DNA from: a bacterium
GTDB taxonomy: Bacteria; 4484-113; JAFGCY01
Assembly (NCBI GenBank): GCA_020440605.1
Contig: JAGRNT010000007.1
Span: 119,083 to 183,082 of the forward strand
Direction: 5' to 3'
Length of the DNA: 64,000 nt
The translations under genes were made by a program, and so were the position numbers. The notes beneath the pieces were generated by a model. That model was not told where the DNA came from, did not search any database, and worked only from the letters and a program-made list of their open reading frames with translations. This document shows, piece by piece, positions 16,941 through 27,359 of the stretch (its first letter is position 1; every line of letters starts with the position of its first letter).

Positions 16941-18407
16941 TCAGGCCGTGATTTCCTGCTGGATCAGGCTGATGTCCAGCCCCGCATACCCCAGCTTCTG
17001 CGCGATCTCCCAGACATCGTACTTCTGGCCTTCGCTCCACAGACCGCGCAGGAAATCTCCGGCCCGGCGGCTGCTGAACCAGTTCTCGCCGAATTCAGCT
17101 TCCAGATGCCGGCGCAGCTGCACTTCCCAGATCCAGGCCTGCAGGTACTGCAGCACATAGAAGTTGCGGTCGAAATCCGCCAGGTATCGCTCACGCGGGT
17201 AACTGACCACATTGGAGCGGGTAAGGTGATGAACATAGCGCTCTGCAAGCTCCTCACCGCCGCCCTGTTCATGGAACTCGATCTCATAGAGCAGCTTGGC
17301 TCCGTAGCGGCGCAGGAAGTACAGGCGGTGGAAGCGGGCGAAGGCCGGGTAGTCACCCGGATCCTCACGCATGATCTCCTTCCACCAGACGGGATTGCTC
17401 ACGAGGTGCTGCAGCAGGAAGGCATAGCTTTCATGCACGCTCGTGTCCCCGCTGTGGCGATACACCACGGACAGCTCGGGATCCATGTGAGCACTGAACT
17501 GCATGTGTCCGGCTTCATGGAAGAGCGTCGAGAAATCGTCCTGTCCCCCGTGTGGCTTCAGTACGATCCGCACATCCTGCGGCGCACGAATACTCACGCA
17601 GAAGGCACGCGGAGACTTGCGCGGCCGGTCCTCGAGATCAATCAGCACATTCTTCTGGCTGTCCAGGTCGATTCCCATTCCGCGCAGGGTCCGGGCCAGG
17701 GCCGGCACCATGTCGTCGCTGGCGAACATCCCGTCATACTGCCGGGCACGCAGGATATAGCCGAGATCGCAGCTGCGCAGCTCGCGATCTCCGAGGCCAG
17801 CGATCGAGGCATAGTGCCTGAGGCGCTGCTCGAAGATTTCATCAGTTTCGTCAAGGAAGCGCCGCATCTGCTCCGCCAGAGGGCGGATGCGCATCCCCAT
17901 CAGCTGCTCACTGTAGGCGATCTGGTTCTCGTAGCCAATGTCCTGCATCGTTTCACGCAGCCGGCTGAAGATCCTGCGGCGCAGCGGGTTGAGACCGTCC
18001 ATCACGGCAAGATATGCCTGCTCCAACCGGCCGCGGCGTTCATAGTCAGACTCGTTGGCAATGATCACCGGCATGGCACGGTAGGGCCAGCTTTCGCCTT
18101 CCAGGCTCACCGTTGCGCTGCCTTCCGCATTGGCCAGCTCCTCCAGCATGCCCTTGACCTGGTCCTGCACATAGTTACCCGAGAAGTCAGCCCTCAGAAA
18201 GCGCAGCAGGCGCTCATCCGTATCACCGGCCGGCTGTGCAGCACTGATCCCGTCCAGGGTCTCGCGTGCATAGAGTTCAGGGTACTCCTCCAGGATGCTC
18301 ACCACGTTGAGCTGATCCTGCTGGCCGCTGAAGTGATTGAAGTACTCAAGCGCAATGCGCTGGTGGCATTCCTCTGCCCGGGCGATGAGTTTCTGGATAT
18401 CTGTCAT
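16941..18407 (-). CDS. M3-like zinc metallopeptidase
   Basis: A 488-aa cytoplasmic peptidase with no signal peptide. ATG 18407 has GGAG 8 bases upstream; a start 7 codons earlier lacks this. The zinc motif HEAGH places ligands His297 and His301 and general base Glu298. About 25 residues later GDTSVHESYAFLLQHL offers a Glu as third ligand, in the arrangement of M3/oligoendopeptidase-F-like enzymes. The N-terminal half is almost all helical, as in that fold, which encloses the active site and limits substrates to peptides. It is shorter than typical PepF (about 600 aa), so it may form a separate subfamily. Likely role: hydrolysis of cytoplasmic oligopeptides, perhaps those imported after extracellular proteolysis. 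Confidence 0.78.
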   Translation of the reverse strand: MTDIQKLIARAEECHQRIALEYFNHFSGQQDQLNVVSILEEYPELYARETLDGISAAQPAGDTDERLLRFLRADFSGNYVQDQVKGMLEELANAEGSATVSLEGESWPYRAMPVIIANESDYERRGRLEQAYLAVMDGLNPLRRRIFSRLRETMQDIGYENQIAYSEQLMGMRIRPLAEQMRRFLDETDEIFEQRLRHYASIAGLGDRELRSCDLGYILRARQYDGMFASDDMVPALARTLRGMGIDLDSQKNVLIDLEDRPRKSPRAFCVSIRAPQDVRIVLKPHGGQDDFSTLFHEAGHMQFSAHMDPELSVVYRHSGDTSVHESYAFLLQHLVSNPVWWKEIMREDPGDYPAFARFHRLYFLRRYGAKLLYEIEFHEQGGGEELAERYVHHLTRSNVVSYPRERYLADFDRNFYVLQYLQAWIWEVQLRRHLEAEFGENWFSSRRAGDFLRGLWSEGQKYDVWEIAQKLGYAGLDISLIQQEITA

Positions 18408-18565
18408 TGGCTGTCTCCGAGCCATCATTCTAACGGAACATCAGTGTCCGGTCCGCCAGCCGGATTTAACCGGTATCAGGCGCAAACTGAATTCGCCCAC
18501 AATCCATCTTGGATAAACTGAATCAGATCGCAATGCATAGCTGATTTTGAAAGAGGAACGGGATC

Positions 18566-19771
18566 TTGATACAGGCCGGAAACAGACCGAGAATTCTGAT
18601 TGCAGAGGATGACAAACTGTCACGACTCAAGCTGGAACACTTCCTTACGCGCCATATCAATGCGGAGCTGGTGCTGGCCCAGGATGGCGAGCAGGCCTGG
18701 AAGTACTATCAGGAACAGCCTGCGGACATCGTGATCTCCGACTGGGAGATGCCCGGCATGACAGGTCCGCAGCTTTGCCGCAGGATCCAGCAGAGTCCGC
18801 AGCATTTCACCTATTTCATCCTGCTGACCGGCCGGACGGAATCCGCTGACCTGCTCGAGGGCATGACCACCGGGGCCGACGACTACGTACGCAAGCCATA
18901 TGACCCACCCGAGCTGCTGGCCCGCGTAAATTCAGGTCTGCGCCGGATCTATGTCGAAGCCCAGCTTCAAACCCTCAACAAGGAACTGGGCAACGCCTAC
19001 CGCAAGCTGCGTGATGCCCTGCATGCCGCGGGTCAGATGCAGCTCAAGCTGATTCCCTCCAATGCACAGATCGCCGATCTCGGCCGCCGCACGGGACTGA
19101 AGCTCGATTACCGCTATGTGGCCTGCGACGATCTCGGAGGGGATGTGATCGGGATGTTCAGTCCGGAGAAGGACCGGGTGGCGATCTTCCTCGCGGATGT
19201 CAGCGGACACGGCGTCGCCGCCAGCATGGCGGCTGTGAGCATGCATACCTTCCTGCAGACAATGCTGCACTCCGAGACGGACCCGATCAGGGTCGTCAGT
19301 GCAGCCAACGAATTCGCCTGCGATGAATTCCCCGATACGACCTTTGCCACGATGGCCTACTTCCTGTTCGATACTCAGGAAATGAGCGTGGACATGATCG
19401 TTGCCGGGCACCCCCCGGTGCTCAAGACCACACGCGACGGAGCTCTGATGCAGTACGACTCCACATATCAGCCGCTGGGAATCTTCCGAGACCCGCCGAC
19501 TGCCGCGGACGTACAGCATGTGACGATGAATGAAGGCGAGCGCCTGATTGCCTACACCGACGGCGTGATCGAGACCCGCAACCCGAGCGGTAACTTCTAC
19601 TCGCTGGACTACCTGTTCGCGGATATCCAGGCCCGCGGCCGCCGGCCGCTTGCGGGGCTGAGCCAGTCCATCCTCGATGCGGTGGATGCCTGGCGCTTCA
19701 ACGGTGATGTTGAGGATGACGTGACCGTGCTCGCGATGTGCTTCCAGGAAGTCGCGGCACTCAGAAGCTGA
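18566..19771 (+). CDS. Response regulator with C-terminal SpoIIE/PP2C-type serine phosphatase
   Basis: A 401-aa two-domain regulator. The start is TTG at 18566, with AGAGGAACGGGATC just upstream. Residues about 8-125 are a receiver domain: acidic pair in ILIAEDD, phosphoacceptor Asp59 in VISDWEMPG, and Lys110 in VRKPYDPPE. A helical linker (about 125-170) leads to a PP2C-like phosphatase of the RsbU/SpoIIE class, with metal-binding Asp residues in YVACDDLGGD and FLADVSGHGVAAS and a further acidic motif YTDGVIE. Such proteins dephosphorylate anti-anti-sigma factors in partner-switching pathways when phosphorylated by a sensor kinase. No kinase, STAS or anti-sigma gene is adjacent. The last 11 bases overlap the convergent gene at 19761. 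Confidence 0.9.
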   Translation: MIQAGNRPRILIAEDDKLSRLKLEHFLTRHINAELVLAQDGEQAWKYYQEQPADIVISDWEMPGMTGPQLCRRIQQSPQHFTYFILLTGRTESADLLEGMTTGADDYVRKPYDPPELLARVNSGLRRIYVEAQLQTLNKELGNAYRKLRDALHAAGQMQLKLIPSNAQIADLGRRTGLKLDYRYVACDDLGGDVIGMFSPEKDRVAIFLADVSGHGVAASMAAVSMHTFLQTMLHSETDPIRVVSAANEFACDEFPDTTFATMAYFLFDTQEMSVDMIVAGHPPVLKTTRDGALMQYDSTYQPLGIFRDPPTAADVQHVTMNEGERLIAYTDGVIETRNPSGNFYSLDYLFADIQARGRRPLAGLSQSILDAVDAWRFNGDVEDDVTVLAMCFQEVAALRS

Positions 19772-20381
19772 CCAGCAGCTGCACGTAGTGCACCTGCTCG
19801 GATGGAGCGAAGTTGTAAATTCCAACTCCGGTAAAGCGCACATCAGGGTCGTAGAACAGATCACGATGCCCCGGATGCAGCGAGAAATTCAGAACAACCA
19901 GCTCCACGCTTGTTTCTCCGGGGTAGGCCACTGCGGAGTTTTCCCCACCTTTCGTTACTGGTTCTCCGCCTGCAGCGGCGATCCTGTCCCGGCTGCCCAG
20001 ATCCTCCGGCGTCCGGTGGTTCCAGTAATCCCGGATGGCCTGATCCATTGCATGAGCCTGGGCCACGCGGTTCAGGAGCGGCAGGCTCGTGACTGGACTG
20101 AGTCCGGCCTCGGTCCTGAGCCGGTTCGTTTCCTGGGCCAGGGCACCGGCCTGCTGGGCAGTGGCGGTATCGGGATAGACCGCTTCCGGAACGATGCTCA
20201 GGATGTTACCCGCCCACCAGTCCAGTGGATCTGTGGCGCCCGGCAGAGCCAGGCTGAGCCGCTCAGGCTGCCGTGGCCGGGCGGGAGGGTAGTCCTGGAC
20301 AGGCGGTGTTCCTCCGGAAGAACCACAGGCCGCGCAGATCGAAAGCAACACTGCTGAAAGTAAGAGCCTGAGTCCCTGCAT
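19761..20381 (-). CDS. CAP/SCP-domain lipoprotein
   Basis: A 206-aa lipoprotein. ATG 20381 begins MQGLRLLLSAVLLSICAAC with lipidated Cys19; the ten extra upstream codons would disturb the signal peptide. After a Pro-rich linker (residues about 25-45) comes a CAP domain (about 70-206): a helix with NRLRTEAGLSPVTSLPLLNRVAQAHAMDQA, the motif YWNHRTP, GENSAVAYPG, and the late block SLHPGHRDLFYDPDVRFTGVGIYN with the conserved His. In bacteria this CAP class is secreted and calcium- or ligand-binding; catalysis is not established. The gene converges on the phosphatase gene with an 11-base overlap. Confidence 0.85.
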   Translation of the reverse strand: MQGLRLLLSAVLLSICAACGSSGGTPPVQDYPPARPRQPERLSLALPGATDPLDWWAGNILSIVPEAVYPDTATAQQAGALAQETNRLRTEAGLSPVTSLPLLNRVAQAHAMDQAIRDYWNHRTPEDLGSRDRIAAAGGEPVTKGGENSAVAYPGETSVELVVLNFSLHPGHRDLFYDPDVRFTGVGIYNFAPSEQVHYVQLLVSF

Positions 20382-20520
20382 ATCCCGCCGGATCCTCCAT
20401 ATGCCTGCCATCAGATCCCGGAATTGTACGCGAGAAACAGCACTGAATCATGGCTTTTACCAGCATCAATGGGGTCTGTCGTATATTCACGCAAATATTC
20501 CCTGAAGCATGGGTCGGGAC

Positions 20521-20549
20521 TTGCAAACATTTGGAGGCTGGGGTATTAT
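20521..20549 (+). promoter_or_regulatory. Promoter of a candidate small RNA
   Basis: TTGCAA (20521-20526), a 17-base spacer and TATTAT (20544-20549) give a good sigma-70-type promoter. No plus-strand gene starts nearby, and a plus-strand terminator lies about 100 bases downstream. Confidence 0.5.
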
Positions 20550-20555
20550 TACATT

Positions 20556-20655
20556 GGATCTAGGGCTGGTTTGTCCGCAGCTGCCGACCCTGGAACCAAA
20601 GTTTTTCTCCAATATTCCGGACGCGAAGGGAGGCCCTGCCTCCCTTTGTTCTTTT
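20556..20655 (+). ncRNA. Candidate structured small RNA, about 100 bases
   Basis: This intergenic stretch lies between a good promoter and a strong terminator. It can fold with a closing stem ATTGGA (20553-20558)/TCCAAT (20608-20613), an inner stem AGGG (20562-20565)/CCCT (20588-20591) and a small CTG/CAG hairpin inside it, followed by the terminator hairpin. It has no match to 4.5S, 6S, tmRNA or RNase P signatures that I can recall. The rest of the 285-base gap (20382-20666) shows nothing else. Confidence 0.4.
20626..20655 (+). terminator. Rho-independent terminator
   Basis: AAGGGAGGC and GCCTCCCTT form a perfect 9-bp stem with a CCT loop, followed by TGTTCTTTT on the plus strand. On the minus strand the 3' side lacks a T tract, so it belongs to a plus-strand transcript. 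Confidence 0.7.
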
Positions 20656-20666
20656 CTGAATCAACT

Positions 20667-21023
20667 CTATTCCCCAGAGACAACCGCGTCCCCGCTGTAC
20701 CCCGGCCACTCACTGATGTTCACTACCGGTGCGTTACCGACCAGGTTGTTGACTTCCTCCATTCCGATCCCGGTTTCCTCGGCTGCCGTGAGTCCGGCTT
20801 CCTGCAGCTCTTCGGGACTGAGCGTGGCAAGGATCTTCAGGTTGTCGCGCAGACCTTCCAGTCCCAGCAGGGCCAGCGTGAAGATCATGATCCCCACGAT
20901 CAGACCCGCACCGGCCATCACCGTGGCCCGGTGTGCCATGTCGCGCGTGCGCCGCAGTTCGCGACGGAGCTCATTGGCGAGATTCTCGAACTGCTTCGGG
21001 CTTGAGGGCGTGTTTTCCGGCAT
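20667..21023 (-). CDS. Single-pass membrane protein of unknown function
   Basis: A 118-aa protein starting at ATG 21023 (MPENTPSSPKQFENLANELR). The ribosome binding site is weak (an AGG about 10 bases upstream). Residues about 15-35 form an Arg-rich amphipathic helix (LANELRRELRRTRDMAHRA). Residues about 37-58 (ATVMAGAGLIVGIMIFTLAL) are one membrane span. The positive N-terminal side suggests a cytoplasmic N-terminus with the acidic C-terminal region (EELQEAGLTAAEETGIGMEE) outside. No domain is recognised. It is divergent from the oxidoreductase gene at 21185. Confidence 0.6.
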   Translation of the reverse strand: MPENTPSSPKQFENLANELRRELRRTRDMAHRATVMAGAGLIVGIMIFTLALLGLEGLRDNLKILATLSPEELQEAGLTAAEETGIGMEEVNNLVGNAPVVNISEWPGYSGDAVVSGE

Positions 21024-21184
21024 CTGTACTTGACCTATCCTCTGAATCTGGTTGTGCCCAGAGCTTAACAAGGCATGCTCTGCGGTTCTCGACCGGCGGT
21101 ATTCAAAGCTCCCATATCAGCCGGAGTTCATGCTGGCTTGAATCATGTTTTATATTAGTACTCCTGATTTATGGTGGAGGAAGC

Positions 21185-22171
21185 ATGCGAGCAGTAGTGG
21201 TCGAGACCCCCGGTGACCTGGACCAGCTTCGGCTAATGGATTCAGTGGAGCGACCCTCGGTCGGTGACAACGATGTGCTCGTCCGCACGGCCTATGCGGG
21301 GATGAACTTCATGGAAGTGCTGATCCGCCGCGGAGACTACCTGCGCAACCCGAAGTACCCCCTGATCCTCGGCAGCGAAGCCAGCGGGATCGTGGAGGAA
21401 GTGGGCAGCGCCGTCACGGATTTCAAGGCAGGTGACCGTGTCGCGGTGCTCTCAGGCGACCGCGGCTGCTATGCGGAATACGTCTGCGTGGAGCAGACGC
21501 ATGTCGTGCCGATCCCGGACGCGATGGACCTGCGTACCGCCGCCGCCTATCCCCTGCAGGTGCTGACCGGCTGGGGCATCCTCTTCGCCTCCGCCCGCAT
21601 CCAGGAGGGTGACTGGGTACTCGTGCATGCCTGCGCCGGCGGCGTGGGCCTGGCACTCGTACAGATGGCGCGTATCGCCGGTTGCCAGGTGATCGGCACC
21701 ACCAGCAGTGAGGACAAGGCCGAGCTGGCCCGCGAGATGGGCTGCGAGCACGTGATCAACTACACGCAGCAGGACTTTGGCCGCGAGGTGCGAAAGATCG
21801 TGCCGGAAGGTGTCAACGTGATCTGTGACAGCGTCGGCAAGGTCAACGTGATCGGCAATCTCCGGGCCATTGCCAACTTCGGGCTGATCGTGGTCTTCGG
21901 CTATGCCAGCGGTGAGCCGAAGTATGACGACAAGCTGCTCTGGGGACGCAGCTGCGGTATCACCATGAACGGGCTCTACCACCTCGTGCCGCACCGCCGC
22001 GAATTCACCCGTGCCGTGCGTGAAACCACGCAGTGGATCCTCGATGGCCGGCTCAAACTGCACATCGGCCAGGAGTATGATCTCTCCGAGGTTCAGGAAG
22101 CGCACCGCGCCCTGGAGGGCCGGCAGTCGATCGGAAAACTGCTGCTGCGTATCAACAGCGAGCTGAAGTAG
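21185..22171 (+). CDS. Zinc-free MDR-family oxidoreductase, NADPH:quinone reductase-like
   Basis: A 328-aa medium-chain dehydrogenase/reductase. ATG 21185 has GGAGGAAGC directly upstream and fits the family start MRAVVV. The N-terminal catalytic domain contains AYAGMNFMEVLIRRGDY and LGSEASGIVEEVGSAV but lacks the Cys and His residues of zinc alcohol dehydrogenases, which places it with quinone oxidoreductases. The nucleotide fold has the typical HACAGGVGLALVQMARIAG followed by VIGTTSSEDK, a Ser/Thr-containing loop that usually favours NADPH. A likely role is two-electron reduction of quinones or other carbonyl substrates; the substrate is not determined. The stop codon lies 3 bases from the convergent acpS. 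Confidence 0.88.
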   Translation: MRAVVVETPGDLDQLRLMDSVERPSVGDNDVLVRTAYAGMNFMEVLIRRGDYLRNPKYPLILGSEASGIVEEVGSAVTDFKAGDRVAVLSGDRGCYAEYVCVEQTHVVPIPDAMDLRTAAAYPLQVLTGWGILFASARIQEGDWVLVHACAGGVGLALVQMARIAGCQVIGTTSSEDKAELAREMGCEHVINYTQQDFGREVRKIVPEGVNVICDSVGKVNVIGNLRAIANFGLIVVFGYASGEPKYDDKLLWGRSCGITMNGLYHLVPHRREFTRAVRETTQWILDGRLKLHIGQEYDLSEVQEAHRALEGRQSIGKLLLRINSELK

Positions 22172-22174
22172 CCT

Positions 22175-22540
22175 TCAGTCCGGCCGCTCGCAGATGCAGA
22201 TCGCATGTGCGAAGCTCCGGTCGTGGGTGATCGAGAGATTCACCCGCCGGTCGCCTAGCTGGCGCTCGACATTCTCAACCATCACATAGTAGGGCTCGCC
22301 GCTCGGACGCTGGGCCACGCTCACATCAGTCCGCCTGACCCAGATCTGCGTGGCCTTGAAGAAGGCTTCGCGTGCCGCAAAGCAGCCTGCCAGGTGTTCG
22401 TAGGGATTGCGGCTGTTACGGGCACTGCGCAGGCGTTCGTGCTCCGTGAACATCTTCTCCGCAAAGCGTGAGCCCGGGTAGAGGCATTTCTCGGCGATGC
22501 GGGCGATTTCAATGCTGTCCAGTCCGATTCCGCTGATCAC
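22175..22540 (-). CDS. acpS: Holo-[acyl-carrier-protein] synthase
   Basis: A 121-aa enzyme that transfers 4'-phosphopantetheine from CoA to acyl carrier protein. The start is GTG at 22540, giving MISGIGLDSIEIARI, which matches the family's G-x-G-x-D-x-x-x-I motif with metal-binding Asp8. The second signature is HLAGCFAAREAFFKA with catalytic/metal Glu; many homologues have Arg where this protein has Cys in LAGCFA. The third is NLSITHDRSFAHAICI. Length is normal. A TACACT box ends six bases before the GTG, so the mRNA may be leaderless, explaining the absent Shine-Dalgarno sequence. Confidence 0.92.
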   Translation of the reverse strand: MISGIGLDSIEIARIAEKCLYPGSRFAEKMFTEHERLRSARNSRNPYEHLAGCFAAREAFFKATQIWVRRTDVSVAQRPSGEPYYVMVENVERQLGDRRVNLSITHDRSFAHAICICERPD

Positions 22541-22546
22541 GCGCTG

Positions 22547-22552
22547 AGTGTA
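22547..22552 (-). promoter_or_regulatory. -10 box six bases before the acpS start (leaderless)
   Basis: On the minus strand TACACT is followed by six bases and the GTG start. This is the same geometry as at the starts at 39464, 42918 and 46370. The -35 region is weak. Confidence 0.5.
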
Positions 22553-22727
22553 ATGCAGGATGCGGAGTGCCGGGAAAGGTTTGCTTAAATACTCCCGGGG
22601 GCCTGCAGGAGCATGGATCGTGTGTAAGGATTAGGGATAGATCAGCCCGCCCGCCAGCGTGATATTGATAAGTGGCAGGCTTGACCGATGCTAACATTAC
22701 TTTTCCAAGTGTTTTCAAGGGGCATGA

Positions 22728-25226
<2,499 letters not shown>

Positions 25227-25268
25227 GCCCGATCCCCTTGCTGGCGACCGGCAGGTGCTACATTCTGC

Positions 25269-25287
25269 GCGGCCGGATTCCGGCCGC
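25269..25287. other. Perfect G+C-rich hairpin between lon and the rRNA methyltransferase gene
   Basis: GCGGCCGGA and TCCGGCCGC are perfect complements around one central base, 42 bases after the lon stop and 20 bases before the next start. There is no T tract, so it may be an mRNA stability element or partial attenuator between two cotranscribed genes. Confidence 0.5.
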
Positions 25288-25307
25288 ACACTGACAAGGA
25301 AACTGAA

Positions 25308-26912
25308 ATGCCATACAAACCAGGCAAGCCCGGCGGCTACCGTCCCAAGGGGCGGCCCGCATCCTCAGGACGAGATGAACAGAGAGGAGGCAAGCGTCCG
25401 CCGCGCGACGGCCAGCGCTTCCGCAGAGACGATGACCGTTCCGATGGTCGACCCGGGCGCGAAGAGGGGCAGTCCTACCGTCGCAATGACGAGGACAGCC
25501 CCCGCCGCTTTGAGCGTGGGCGCGACGATCGTCCCGGCGGTGGCCGCAGGTTTGACAACAGTGATCGCGGCCCGCGTCCGCCCCGCGAGGGTGGCGATGA
25601 AAGGCCGCGTGGCGGCGGTGGTGGTGGCTACAGGCCCCGCGAAGGCGGCGGCGGAGGAGGCTACCGGCCCCGCGAAGGCGGCGGCGGAGGCGGCTACCGT
25701 CCCCGTGAAGGTGGTGGCGGAGGCGGCTACCGTCCCCGTGAAGGTGGCGATGACAGGCCACGTGGCGGCGGCGGAGGCGGCTACCGTCCCCGTGAAGGTG
25801 GCGATGACAGGCCACGTGGCGGCGGTGGAGGCTACCGGCCCCGTGAAGGTGGTGGTGGCGGATACCGGCCCCGCGAAGGTGGAAGTGGCGGTGGCTATCG
25901 TCCCCGTGAAGGTGGAGGAGTCTACCGTCCGCGCAGGGATCACGACTCGCGCCCGCCGCGTTTCGATGGGCAGCGCGGGGGCGGCCGTGACGATCGCGGG
26001 CCTCGTCAGGACAGCGGCGGCTACCGCCGCAGTGCTCCGAAGAATCAGCTCCCCGAAGCCCTGATCTACGGCATCAATCCGGTCAGTGTCGCGCTGGAGC
26101 GCAGCCGCCTGCGCCGGATCTTCATCGACCAGGACAGTGACAACCCGCGCCTGCTGGACCTGCTGGAGTCCGCGGAGGAAGCCGGCGTTGAGATCCAGCC
26201 GCTCTCCAGCCAGGGCTGGGGCGATGCCCTGTCCCGCGACATGCACCAGGGCGTGGCCGGCCTGCTCAGCGGCCGCAGTTTCCTCAACATCGAGGAGATT
26301 GTGGCCAAGCTCGACAGCACTGCCCAGAGCACGATCCTCTTCCTGGACAAGATCCAGGATCCGCACAATCTCGGTGCCGTGCTGCGCAGTGCGGCCGCGA
26401 CCGGCGTGGATGCCGTGGTGCTGCCCAAGACCGGCGGCTGCGGCCTGACCCCGGCGGTGCACAAGGCCAGTGCGGGCATGAGCCTCGTTGTCAACGTGAT
26501 CGAGGACGTGAACTTCGCCCAGGCCCTGGCCTACCTCAAGCAGCAGGGTTACTGGGTCGTGGGCTGTGACAGCGGCGGCGGCGAGGATGCCACGCGCTTC
26601 GAGTTCCCGCAGCGTCGCGTGCTCGTGATGGGCAGTGAGGGCAGTGGCATCCGCCGTCTGGTGAGGGAAAGCTGTGACCACCTCGTGAAGCTGCCGATGG
26701 CGGACGGTGTGGAGTCGCTCAATATTTCAGTGGCAACGGGCGTGGTGCTCTACATGGCGCAGGCTTCTGCCCTGCGTGCGCATGAAGCCGGCGGCAGCGA
26801 CCCGTCAAGGATTGCCGCCGCTCCGGATCCGGCCCCACTGCCGGAGCCGACTGCGCAGGCAGATCCGCCCGCGGTCGCGGACGAAGTCCAGGATGAAGCC
26901 CAGGGCGACTAG
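25308..26912 (+). CDS. rlmB: TrmH/SpoU-family 23S rRNA ribose methyltransferase (RlmB-like) with long Gly/Arg-rich N-terminal tail
   Basis: A 534-aa protein. ATG 25308 has AAGGAAA upstream. Residues 1 to about 245 are disordered, made of Arg, Gly, Pro, Asp and Tyr, with eight YRPREG units (see the repeat entry). Residues about 248-325 (LIYGINPVSVALE) are the RlmB substrate-binding domain. Residues about 330-485 are the SPOUT knot methyltransferase, with motif 1 DKIQDPHNLGAVLRSAAATG (conserved Asn and Arg), motif 2 VLVMGSEGSGIRRLV and motif 3 LPMADGVESLNISVATGV. Ordinary RlmB is about 245 aa and 2'-O-methylates a 23S rRNA guanosine using S-adenosylmethionine. The added tail probably binds RNA. 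A C-terminal Pro/Ala-rich tail (about 490-534) is also extra. The exact target nucleotide is inferred. Confidence 0.88.
   Translation: MPYKPGKPGGYRPKGRPASSGRDEQRGGKRPPRDGQRFRRDDDRSDGRPGREEGQSYRRNDEDSPRRFERGRDDRPGGGRRFDNSDRGPRPPREGGDERPRGGGGGGYRPREGGGGGGYRPREGGGGGGYRPREGGGGGGYRPREGGDDRPRGGGGGGYRPREGGDDRPRGGGGGYRPREGGGGGYRPREGGSGGGYRPREGGGVYRPRRDHDSRPPRFDGQRGGGRDDRGPRQDSGGYRRSAPKNQLPEALIYGINPVSVALERSRLRRIFIDQDSDNPRLLDLLESAEEAGVEIQPLSSQGWGDALSRDMHQGVAGLLSGRSFLNIEEIVAKLDSTAQSTILFLDKIQDPHNLGAVLRSAAATGVDAVVLPKTGGCGLTPAVHKASAGMSLVVNVIEDVNFAQALAYLKQQGYWVVGCDSGGGEDATRFEFPQRRVLVMGSEGSGIRRLVRESCDHLVKLPMADGVESLNISVATGVVLYMAQASALRAHEAGGSDPSRIAAAPDPAPLPEPTAQADPPAVADEVQDEAQGD
25621..25935 (+). repeat. In-frame tandem repeats coding (G)nYRPREG units
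   Basis: About 315 bases encode eight YRPREG units and a ninth degenerate YRPRRD unit, separated by 3-6 glycines; two copies of a DDRPRGG insert occur. The units are 30-60 bases long and nearly identical, including third bases in places, so the array probably grows and shrinks by slippage or recombination. Confidence 0.9.
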
Positions 26913-26931
26913 CTGAATCAACGGCTCAGGG

Positions 26932-27204
26932 TCAGCTCGGGCTGGCAGTCAGTTCCGCCATTTCCGGAAGGAAGGCGAGCAGCTGCGCGGGATAGTCCTG
27001 CAGGGACTTCTCGCGCTGGCAGGCGCGCAGCACCCTGCCGTAGACCGGGTCGTCCAGTTCGCCCTTGCGGACGAGGCGGCCCAGCGTGCGGATGGCCTGC
27101 AGCAGCTCAATGGTATCCCGGGAATCAATGCTGCGGTCGCTGCGGACGGTTTCCTTCATGTCGTCAATGATGCTCATGAACTGATCAAGATCAAAGGCTC
27201 TCAT
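26932..27204 (-). CDS. Small protein of unknown function, paralogue of the next gene
   Basis: A 90-aa cytoplasmic protein starting at ATG 27204 (MRAFDLDQFMSIIDDMKETV). AAGGAAG lies upstream but is far from the start. It is predicted to be all helical, with no signal peptide. The stretch FMSIIDDMKETVRSDRSIDSRDTIELLQAI aligns with VMNILHEMESVIRNDSNLDKEQALELILSL of the gene at 27360, same spacing and charge pattern, so the two are diverged tandem duplicates. The C-terminal halves differ (LLAFLPEMAELT here). No known family is recognised. It converges on the methyltransferase gene. Confidence 0.65.
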   Translation of the reverse strand: MRAFDLDQFMSIIDDMKETVRSDRSIDSRDTIELLQAIRTLGRLVRKGELDDPVYGRVLRACQREKSLQDYPAQLLAFLPEMAELTASPS

Positions 27205-27359
27205 CTTCAAGCACTTCCTTAACGGAAAAGTAAGCAATTCAGCAGTGGTGAACTGCCTGAATACTAACAGACTGGTACGCGGGCTTGGTTAAGCAATGAT
27301 TAAGTCAGCGCGTTTTTCGCACTGTTGCCGACGGTTGGAGATTATGCGGATGGCGTGGA

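Noticed and set aside
20424..21005. 193-codon plus-strand frame in the small RNA region
   Set aside because: It runs through the candidate terminator and antisense to the membrane protein gene, and has no ribosome binding site or recognisable domain.
22692..22697. TAACAT -10 box for lon with TTGACC or TTGATA as -35
   Set aside because: The spacings are 5 and 21 bases, outside the normal range, so no promoter is called.
25621..25935. Possible CRISPR-like or tandem DNA repeat array
   Set aside because: Repeats are in frame, encode YRPREG units and have no unique spacers, so they are protein repeats.
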